Shown here: in pieces, positions 1-4,519 of the stretch
Layout of the letters: every line of letters begins with the position of its first letter
Position numbering within the stretch: position 1 is the first letter of the stretch
Assembly (NCBI GenBank): GCA_017613335.1
Contig: JAGAEB010000048.1
Span: 1-7,922, forward strand
Direction of reading: 5' to 3'
DNA: 7,922 nucleotides
DNA from: Methanosarcinaceae archaeon
Lineage (GTDB): Archaea; Halobacteriota; Methanosarcinia; Methanosarcinales; Methanosarcinaceae
The notes under the pieces: generated by a model
Told to the model about the DNA's origin: nothing
Seen by the model: only the letters and a program-made list of their open reading frames with translations
The model's database searches: none
Program-made: the position numbers and the translations under genes

Positions 1-216
1 GTGAAGTCACAAAAGTGAAGTCACAAAAGTGAAGTCACAAAAGTGAAGTCACAAAAGTGAAGTCACAAAAGTGAAGTCACAAAAGTGAAGTCACAAAAGT
101 GAAGTCACAAAGTGGAGTCACAAAAGTGAAGTCACAAAAGTGAAGTCACAAAAGTGAAGTCACAAAAGTGAAGTCACAAAAGTGAAGTCACAAAAGTGAA
201 GTCACGAAAGTGAAGG
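1..216. repeat. 14-bp tandem repeat array (15 units plus a partial), open at the left edge
   Basis: Units of GTGAAGTCACAAAA start at 1, 15, 29, 43, 57, 71, 85, 99, 112, 126, 140, 154, 168, 182 and 196, and a partial one starts at 210. The copies are almost identical. The unit at 99 lacks one A (13 bp), the unit at 112 reads GTGGAG, and the last full unit has CGAAA. Each unit is a small dyad (GTGA, AG, TCAC) followed by an A4 tract. No unique spacers separate the units, so this is a simple satellite-like array and not a CRISPR. It is non-coding on both strands because every unit carries TGA on each strand. It ends 15 bases before the stop codon of the minus-strand DUF362 gene. It begins at the first base of the window, so its true length is unknown. 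Homogeneity suggests recent expansion. A protein-binding role is possible but unproven. Confidence 0.97.
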
Positions 217-230
217 CATCGGAGAGATCT

Positions 231-1121
231 TCACATCTTTATCAGTTCATATTCGCGTGAACCGCACCCCAGCTCTTCGGCGGCTTCGATGGTGCGGATG
301 CCGTTTCTGCTGTTCACTCTTTCCATGAAGTGATCCTTTCCCGGATCGCCGGCATTCATGATGAGGTCGATGCAGGCCTGATCGACAGCGACGGGATCCG
401 TCGAGGCGAGGATGCCTATATCTTTCATGCACGGCGCTTCCGGCGTCGTCACGCAGTCACAGTCGACGGAAAGGTTCTTCATAACGTTGATGAAAGCGAT
501 GTTTTTCCCGAAGTGTCTCACGACGGATGCGGCGGCATCGGCCATGGATTCAGGGAATTCGTTCAGGTCGCCGTGTACGTCCCAGGCTTTGATGCGGTCG
601 TCTGATCTGCCGCACGAGTGGATCAGCGCTTTTCCGGCGGATGAAGCGCATCCGATGGAGAGCTGTTTCAGTGCGCCGCCGTAGCCGCCCATCGGGTGGC
701 CCTTGAAGTGCGCCAGCACCAGCATGGAATCGTAGTTCATCATGTTCTTTCCGACATAATTTTTCTTCAGCCTTTTTCCGTCAGGGATGTCCAGTTCCGC
801 ATCGGGGCCTTCGGCATCCATGAGGTCGACCGTGAACATCTTTGACCAGCCGTGGGATTCCAGCAGCCGGATGTGGGATTCAGTCGTATCGCGAACGCCG
901 CCGAATCTGTCGCCGTAGGCGGTGTTGCATTCTGTGATGGTGCCTTTGACCTCATCGACCATAGGCTTCCAGAATTCCGGGCGGAGGAAATTGGTGTTGC
1001 CCTCTTCTCCGGAGTGAATCTTGACTGCGATCCTGCCTTCGAGTTCAATGTTCAGCACTTTGTACAGCCTGACCACGCTTTCGGGCGAGACGTCTTCTGA
1101 GAAATAAACTTTTGATTTCAT
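231..1121 (-). CDS. DUF362 domain-containing protein without ferredoxin insert
   Basis: This is a 296-aa protein of the DUF362 family, whose biochemical role is poorly defined; many members carry a 4Fe-4S ferredoxin segment and are thought to be redox-related. Family hallmarks are visible in order: VKIHSGEEGNTNFLRPEF near residues 33-50, GGYGGALKQLSIGCASSAGK near 145-163, the cysteine-rich SVDCDC at 218-223, and DIGILASTDPVAVDQA at 234-249, with a final GCGSREYELIKM. The CxxCxxC clusters of ferredoxin-containing relatives are absent, so this is the short form. It has no signal peptide or membrane segment and is probably cytoplasmic. The open frame extends 93 codons further upstream, but that part is low-complexity and translates a repeat. 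The ATG at 1121 has AGAAGG 8 bases upstream and begins where family similarity begins. It is transcribed alone, away from the thymidylate synthase-like gene. Family call is firm; function is unknown. Confidence 0.9.
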   Translation of the reverse strand: MKSKVYFSEDVSPESVVRLYKVLNIELEGRIAVKIHSGEEGNTNFLRPEFWKPMVDEVKGTITECNTAYGDRFGGVRDTTESHIRLLESHGWSKMFTVDLMDAEGPDAELDIPDGKRLKKNYVGKNMMNYDSMLVLAHFKGHPMGGYGGALKQLSIGCASSAGKALIHSCGRSDDRIKAWDVHGDLNEFPESMADAAASVVRHFGKNIAFINVMKNLSVDCDCVTTPEAPCMKDIGILASTDPVAVDQACIDLIMNAGDPGKDHFMERVNSRNGIRTIEAAEELGCGSREYELIKM

Positions 1122-1129
1122 CTGATCAG

Positions 1130-1135
1130 CCTTCT
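1130..1135 (-). promoter_or_regulatory. Ribosome binding site that fixes the DUF362 start
   Basis: On the minus strand AGAAGG lies 8 bases before the ATG at 1121. No comparable site was found before the upstream in-frame start at 1400. This supports the 296-residue product over the 389-residue one. Confidence 0.6.
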
Positions 1136-1173
1136 GCCTGTCTGATATGACAGGAGATTTCTGTTCGGTCACG

Positions 1174-1181
1174 ATATTAAA
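1174..1181 (-). promoter_or_regulatory. Putative archaeal TATA box for the DUF362 gene
   Basis: The minus strand reads TTTAATAT here, preceded by an A-rich GAAAAA stretch that could serve as a BRE. If transcription starts about 25 bases downstream, near 1148-1150, the leader would be about 27-30 bases and would include the AGAAGG ribosome site. The call rests on sequence resemblance and spacing only. Confidence 0.4.
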
Positions 1182-1260
1182 TTTTTCTGCAGGGATCGGG
1201 CCTGATGACTGACCGGAGACAGAGAGAAAGGTGACGAACCCGGGAGAGCGGGAAAAGAAA

Positions 1261-1311
1261 GAGGAAAACGACAGAGGAAAACGACAGAGGAAAATGACAG
1301 AGGAAGACGCC
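1261..1311. repeat. 13-bp tandem repeat, about 3.9 copies, in the divergent intergenic region
   Basis: Units GAGGAAAACGACA occupy 1261-1273 and 1274-1286. A one-base variant (T for C) occupies 1287-1299, and a decayed fourth copy runs 1300-1311. The purine-rich strand is plus. The rest of the 1122-1484 gap holds the two promoter candidates listed separately and otherwise only unassigned AT/purine-rich sequence; I saw no RNA gene or credible small ORF in it. The repeat lies upstream of both flanking genes, so copy number could affect spacing of regulatory sites, but nothing shows that directly. Confidence 0.9.
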
Positions 1312-1419
1312 GGAGAAACGCCCTGAAACTCAGAGAAATTGTCATGACTGCACCGATCATTTTTGATATAAGCGGCCGTTTCGGAAACAAAACAGGACAT
1401 CGCGTCTGTTCAGGAAGAT

Positions 1420-1439
1420 CCGAAAAGATAGTTAATATA
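1420..1439 (+). promoter_or_regulatory. Putative archaeal BRE/TATA element for the thymidylate synthase-like gene
   Basis: CCGAAAAG at 1420-1427 resembles a BRE and is followed by TTAATATA at 1432-1439. A start site about 25 bases downstream falls near 1461-1465, giving a leader of about 20 bases to the ATG at 1485. It is inferred from resemblance to archaeal promoters. Confidence 0.4.
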
Positions 1440-1484
1440 GAAACAGTGCGTAATGAGGACACTTAATGATAGGTTGTGCTGATC

Positions 1485-2294
1485 ATGAAACCGAATTCAC
1501 TGACGTTTGTCAAAGCTTATTCCGGAGAGGACATCGATCTTCTGTACAAAAGGATCACGGAAGACATTGTTCTTGACGGAAAAGACATTACATTCGGAAA
1601 CGCCGCTGAGCCGAAGAAGGCGCGTGAGATCTTTGCTGTCATTCAGCTGTACGGCCGGGCGATCACGGATGTTCTTGCGGGCAGGACGCCGGTCAATTTC
1701 AGGTGGGCCGGTGACAAGATCACAGATTACCAGAACAGTTTTCTGGTGCCGCTCGATCAGATCGGCATCAGACATAATGACAATACTGATTTCGAGTACA
1801 CATATATCGAACTGATGCGCAGGTTCCGGATCATGGAAGGAGAGATCGACCAGGTCGATGTTTCCCGCCGGAAGCTGAAAGAAAGCCTGGAGACGAAGAT
1901 CCAGTCCAATCAGAACGTCGGGGTCATTTATCATCCGATGTATTGCGATTCCAAAAATCCGCCCTGTTTCAACTGGTATCAGATCCGTCTGATGGACGGC
2001 AACGATGTTTCCCTGAGGCTTCTTTTCCGGTCGAATGATTACGGCGATGCCGTCTGGGCGAACCTCTGCGGCATTGCGAAGGCTTTTGACGAACTTGTCA
2101 TCAGGCCGGCCGGATGCCGTCTGACAGAGATCATCCTGACATCGACGTCCGCGCACATTTATGCCAACGAAGCGGATCTGGCCAAACAGGTCTCCGGATT
2201 TGAATGGAACCGCGAGGACAATGAAAAGATCTCGCCGATCCTGAGACTCCTGGGACACGACGTCCGTCCGGAAGACAAGGACGGAAAAGCATGA
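1485..2294 (+). CDS. Thymidylate synthase family protein, archaeal-type, divergent
   Basis: The 269-aa product has a clear ThyA-fold C-terminal half. NPPCF at residues 158-162 supplies the catalytic cysteine (C161). RSND at 182-185 and the Asn at 193 match the E. coli RSxD and N177 positions, and SAHIY at 222-226 matches the HLY motif. The conserved Asn favours dUMP over dCMP. FEYTY at 103-107 resembles the archaeal FVYTYG motif but lacks the glycine. Where bacterial and archaeal enzymes carry the paired arginines that grip the dUMP phosphate of the partner subunit, this protein reads SNQN (141-144). It is about 40-50 residues longer than the short methanogen enzymes as I remember them. The ATG at 1485 is chosen because AGGT lies 10 bases upstream; an in-frame GTG at 1476 would add three residues. 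cobA follows after 81 bp, so co-transcription is possible. Homology is firm; synthase activity is likely but uncertain. Confidence 0.8.
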   Translation: MKPNSLTFVKAYSGEDIDLLYKRITEDIVLDGKDITFGNAAEPKKAREIFAVIQLYGRAITDVLAGRTPVNFRWAGDKITDYQNSFLVPLDQIGIRHNDNTDFEYTYIELMRRFRIMEGEIDQVDVSRRKLKESLETKIQSNQNVGVIYHPMYCDSKNPPCFNWYQIRLMDGNDVSLRLLFRSNDYGDAVWANLCGIAKAFDELVIRPAGCRLTEIILTSTSAHIYANEADLAKQVSGFEWNREDNEKISPILRLLGHDVRPEDKDGKA

Positions 2295-2304
2295 TCCGCA
2301 GCAT

Positions 2305-2326
2305 GTCCCGCATGTCCCTCCGGGAC
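2305..2326 (+). other. Small inverted repeat after the thymidylate synthase-like gene
   Basis: GTCCCG at 2305-2310 and CGGGAC at 2321-2326 could form a 6-bp stem with a 10-base loop, starting 10 bases past the stop codon. No T-tract follows, so it is not a convincing terminator. It might stabilise the 3' end or attenuate transcription into cobA, or have no role. Confidence 0.3.
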
Positions 2327-2375
2327 TGAACGGAAACAACCTGACACAAACAATAATCTGATCTGAGGAAAACAG

Positions 2376-3134
2376 ATGTCTGAAAAATACGGAAAAGTAT
2401 ATCTGGCCGGTTCCGGCCCCGGAGATCCGGATCTCCTGACTGTCAAAACACGCCGCCTGATCGATGAAGCGGATGTCGTCGTCTACGACCAGCTTCCGGG
2501 AAAGGCGATCCTGAGTCTGATCCCGGACAAGGCCGAAAAGATCGATGCCGGGAAATATGCCGGAAATCACACTCTGAAACAGGACGAGATCAATGAGGTC
2601 ATCATTGCAAAAGCCAAAGAAGGAAAAACGGTCCTTCGTCTGAAAGGCGGCGATCCGTACGTTTTCGGGCGCGGCGGCGAAGAAGCGGAGGAACTTGTCA
2701 AGGCCGGCATCGAATTTGAAGTCGTCCCGGGGATCACGGCAGCTGTTGCCGTACCGGCTTATGCGGGCATTCCGATCACGCACCGGAACAGCAATTCGAT
2801 GGTGACGTTCGTCACAGGTCATGAAGATCCGACGAAAGAACAGACGAATCTCGACTGGGAACTTCTGGCAAGATTCGACGGCACGCTCGTGATCTTCATG
2901 GGCGTGAAAATGCTGAAGAGGAACTGTGACGAACTCCTGAAATACGGCAAAGATCCCAAAACGCCGGTGGCTCTGATCGAACGCGGCACCAGGCCGGATC
3001 AGCGCGTCACGATCGGCACGCTCGACAATATCGCGGAACTTGCCGTGAAAAATGATGTCAAAGCGCCGGCGCTGACGGTCATCGGAAAAGTCGTCGACCT
3101 CCACGACATTCTCGGCGAACAGAGAATTTCGTGA
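2376..3134 (+). CDS. cobA: Uroporphyrinogen-III C-methyltransferase (SUMT)
   Basis: This 252-aa cytoplasmic enzyme uses two S-adenosylmethionines to methylate uroporphyrinogen III at C-2 and C-7, giving precorrin-2 for siroheme, cobalamin, F430 and alternative heme synthesis. All family signatures are present: GSGPGDPDLLT at 12-22, VVVYD at 34-38, LRLKGGDPYVFGRGGEE at 87-103 (SAM-binding loop), VPGITAAVAVPAYAGIP at 117-133 followed by THR, GTLVIFMGV at 169-177 and ERGTRPDQR at 202-210. Length is normal for a single-domain SUMT; there is no CysG dehydrogenase/chelatase domain and no fused HemD. The ATG at 2376 has GAGGA 6 bases upstream. No TATA-like box is evident in the 81-bp gap before it, so it is probably co-transcribed with the gene before it. 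The enzyme that precedes it in the pathway, HemD, is encoded 185 bp downstream. Confidence 0.96.
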   Translation: MSEKYGKVYLAGSGPGDPDLLTVKTRRLIDEADVVVYDQLPGKAILSLIPDKAEKIDAGKYAGNHTLKQDEINEVIIAKAKEGKTVLRLKGGDPYVFGRGGEEAEELVKAGIEFEVVPGITAAVAVPAYAGIPITHRNSNSMVTFVTGHEDPTKEQTNLDWELLARFDGTLVIFMGVKMLKRNCDELLKYGKDPKTPVALIERGTRPDQRVTIGTLDNIAELAVKNDVKAPALTVIGKVVDLHDILGEQRIS

Positions 3135-3161
3135 AAACAGAAGGGCCGGAAAAACGGAAAT

Positions 3162-3230
3162 TTTTCAGGATCTTTCCGGAAATGTTTTCAGGATCTTCCC
3201 GGAAATATTTTCCGGATCATCCCGGGAGAT
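3162..3230. repeat. 23-bp imperfect tandem repeat, three copies, between cobA and hemD
   Basis: Units begin at 3162, 3185 and 3208 and share the pattern TTTTCAGGATCTTCCCGGAAA, with a few substitutions per copy, the third being most diverged. Each copy contains a TCCGGA-like core. One copy includes the exact palindrome TTTCCGGAAA (3173-3182). The second and third together form CCGGAAA (3199-3205), TAT, TTTCCGG (3209-3215), a 7-bp stem with a 3-base loop. The array starts 27 bases after the cobA stop. It could act as a transcript-end hairpin series, or be simple slippage; there is no long T-run. Confidence 0.9.
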
Positions 3231-3255
3231 ATGACTGCGACCGTCCCTGTAAAAA

Positions 3256-3263
3256 TTTATATT
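3256..3263 (+). promoter_or_regulatory. Putative archaeal TATA box for hemD
   Basis: TTTATATT follows a run of five A. A start about 25 bases downstream, near 3285, would give a 35-base leader containing the AAGGAG ribosome site. This suggests hemD has its own promoter despite lying behind cobA on the same strand. Inferred from sequence only. Confidence 0.45.
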
Positions 3264-3319
3264 TCAGAAAGAATATTCAGACGCTGCGACAGAATACTCA
3301 GTTTTGAAGGAGATTCATT

Positions 3320-4102
3320 ATGGGAAGACCAGTATTAGCAATTATGAGACCGGAGGGTTATACGGATTCTTCTGAGAAGATTGCAGAAGAGATCGGATTC
3401 ATCCCGTATTCCGTCCCCGTTGTCCGTCTGGCCGGAATGAAAGATGACGGTTTTGATGCTTTTGCTGACCGTGTCATGAACGGCAGATCGGATTATGTGA
3501 TCTTTACGAGCGCCAATGGTCTGGATTACACTTTGCGGAATGTCGGCGAAGAAAATGAAAAAAAGTTCCTGGATGCGCTGAAAAAGACGAAGATCATCGC
3601 CATCGGTCCGAACACGGAGAAACGTCTTGAAAAAGAGGGTCTCAAAACGGAAAACATGCCCGGTGAATACAGTTCCGCCGGACTTGTGAAAGCTCTTTCG
3701 GAGAAAGTCAGCAGAAAAGTGATCGACATTCCGAGAAGTTTCTACGGATCGGACGATCTTCCGAACGGTCTCAGGAAAGCCGGTGCGGAAGTTTATGAGA
3801 CGCATGTCTATACGCTCGAGATCCCGGAGGACGGCGAGGCGGAAGAACTCATCGAGAAAACAATAAACGGTGAGATCCAGGCTTTTGCGTTTACGAGTTC
3901 CATGATGGTCAGGAATTTCATGAAGATCGCCGAGAATCTCGGTGAAGATGTAAATGTCCGCGCGGCGCTTTCGGAAGCCGTTGTCGGTGCGATCGGCATC
4001 CCGACGGCCGACACGATCGAAAGCTTCGGCATCAGAGTCGATGTCGTGCCTGAGAATTTCACATTTGAAGAACTCCTGAAAGCGATCAGGAGCAGATTCT
4101 GA
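3320..4102 (+). CDS. hemD: Uroporphyrinogen-III synthase
   Basis: The 260-aa product matches the weakly conserved HemD family, which cyclises hydroxymethylbilane to uroporphyrinogen III with inversion of ring D; the product is the CobA substrate. Typical elements appear in order: an N-terminal LAIMRPEG (6-13), DYVIFTSANGLDY (58-70), IIAIGPNTEKRLEKEG (92-107) followed by PGEYSSAGLVKAL (114-126), VIDIPRS (134-140), YETHVYTLE (159-167), FAFTSSMMVRNF (189-200), VGAIGIPTADTIESFGI (222-238) and a C-terminal FTFEELLKAI (247-256). The two-lobe order with the second-lobe TSS and IG.PTA motifs fits the fold. Length is standard. The ATG at 3320 has AAGGAG 7 bases upstream, the strongest ribosome site among the longer genes. 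It is likely cytoplasmic. A 113-bp gap with a repeat separates it from the RAM gene. Confidence 0.93.
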   Translation: MGRPVLAIMRPEGYTDSSEKIAEEIGFIPYSVPVVRLAGMKDDGFDAFADRVMNGRSDYVIFTSANGLDYTLRNVGEENEKKFLDALKKTKIIAIGPNTEKRLEKEGLKTENMPGEYSSAGLVKALSEKVSRKVIDIPRSFYGSDDLPNGLRKAGAEVYETHVYTLEIPEDGEAEELIEKTINGEIQAFAFTSSMMVRNFMKIAENLGEDVNVRAALSEAVVGAIGIPTADTIESFGIRVDVVPENFTFEELLKAIRSRF

Positions 4103-4136
4103 AAGTCTCCGGAAAAACACAGTATGCAGAACTACG

Positions 4137-4208
4137 GATAAAAGAAAACGCCTGAATACTGATAAAAGAAAAGGCCGGAAGACTGACAAAAGAAAAATGA
4201 CAGAGAGG
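4137..4208. repeat. 24-bp imperfect tandem repeat, three copies, before the RAM-domain gene
   Basis: Units begin at 4137, 4161 and 4185, each opening with GATAAAAGAAAA or GACAAAAGAAAA. The first two copies also match through CC(T/G)GAA, and the last decays into GACAGAGAGG. The array lies in the leader of the RAM gene and ends at its ribosome binding site, GAGGTGA. It differs in sequence from the 23-bp repeat upstream of hemD. The last copy's AAAATGACAGAG is shared with the 13-bp repeat near 1291-1302, which may only reflect purine-rich leaders. Confidence 0.85.
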
Positions 4209-4211
4209 TGA
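4205..4211 (+). promoter_or_regulatory. Strong Shine-Dalgarno of the RAM-domain gene
   Basis: GAGGTGA matches the archaeal and bacterial anti-Shine-Dalgarno core over seven bases and ends 4 bases before the ATG at 4216. It is the best match in the window and fixes the start of this very small gene. Confidence 0.75.
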
Positions 4212-4215
4212 CAGA

Positions 4216-4446
4216 ATGGTTGTCGGTGTGACAATGCTTAATGTTCTTCCCGGAAAGGAAAAAGACGTGTATGAGAAGATCGGATCCTATGAAGGCATCA
4301 AGGATGTCTATCATGTTTTCGGCGAATTCGATTTTGTCGTCGTGATCAGCACGGAAACCCTGAAACAGCTCAACGATCTGGTCGACAGGATCCGCGGCAT
4401 TCCGGATGTGACCGCAACGCAGACCATTATCGGTGCGGACATCTGA
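4216..4446 (+). CDS. Stand-alone Lrp/AsnC ligand-binding (RAM) domain protein
   Basis: The 76-aa protein is a complete RAM (ACT-like) domain with no helix-turn-helix. Strand-helix-strand order is readable: VGVTMLNVLPGKEKDVYEKI (3-22), IKDVYHVFGEFDFVVVI (28-44) with the family GEFD turn, a helix near 48-61, and VTATQTIIGADI (65-76). In Lrp/AsnC proteins this domain binds amino acids or similar effectors at subunit interfaces and drives oligomerisation. Single-domain versions are common in archaea, where they may sense ligands or pair with full-length regulators. Lacking a DNA-binding part, it is unlikely to act alone as a repressor. It ends the cobA-hemD-side block and is followed 16 bases after its stop by a strong terminator hairpin. 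Its ligand cannot be read from sequence. No membrane segment. Confidence 0.93.
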   Translation: MVVGVTMLNVLPGKEKDVYEKIGSYEGIKDVYHVFGEFDFVVVISTETLKQLNDLVDRIRGIPDVTATQTIIGADI

Positions 4447-4461
4447 GATTTCCGGATAATT

Positions 4462-4509
4462 AAAAAAAAGCGGGAGGCGACATTTCTGTGTCGTATCCCG
4501 CTTTTTTTT
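4462..4509. terminator. Bidirectional hairpin terminator between convergent genes
   Basis: A8GCGGGA at 4462-4475 pairs exactly with TCCCGCT8 at 4496-4509, a 14-bp outer stem. Inside, CGACA (4478-4482) pairs with TGTCG (4489-4493) around the loop TTTCTG, with one GG/TA mismatch between the stems. The run of eight T follows the GC stem on each strand, so it can serve both the RAM gene (plus) and the bactofilin-like gene (minus, stop at 4520). Archaeal polymerases stop on T-runs even without a hairpin; the hairpin makes this look like a bacterial intrinsic terminator too. Confidence 0.88.
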
Positions 4510-4519
4510 ATTTCAGATT

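Noticed and set aside
1..216. CRISPR array
   Set aside because: The 14-bp units are directly adjacent with no unique spacers, and no cas gene is present.
1122..1400. 93-residue N-terminal extension of the DUF362 protein
   Set aside because: It translates the 13-bp repeat and low-complexity sequence, lies outside the conserved domain, contains the candidate promoter, and the ATG at 1121 has a good ribosome site.
2305..2326. Intrinsic terminator between the thymidylate synthase-like gene and cobA
   Set aside because: The stem is only 6 bp with a 10-base loop and no T-run follows; kept only as a weak inverted repeat.
2295..2375. Cobalamin riboswitch upstream of cobA
   Set aside because: The gap is 81 bp with no B12-box-like core, too short for the known aptamer.
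1497..3104. 535-codon minus-strand open frame opposite the thymidylate synthase-like gene and cobA
   Set aside because: It runs antisense across two well-supported genes and their gap, has no recognisable domain, and its composition is a mirror of the plus-strand codons.
3335..4234. 299-codon minus-strand open frame opposite hemD
   Set aside because: It is antisense to a clear HemD, and its start consists of the translated 24-bp repeat (LLSVFRPFLLSVFRRF).
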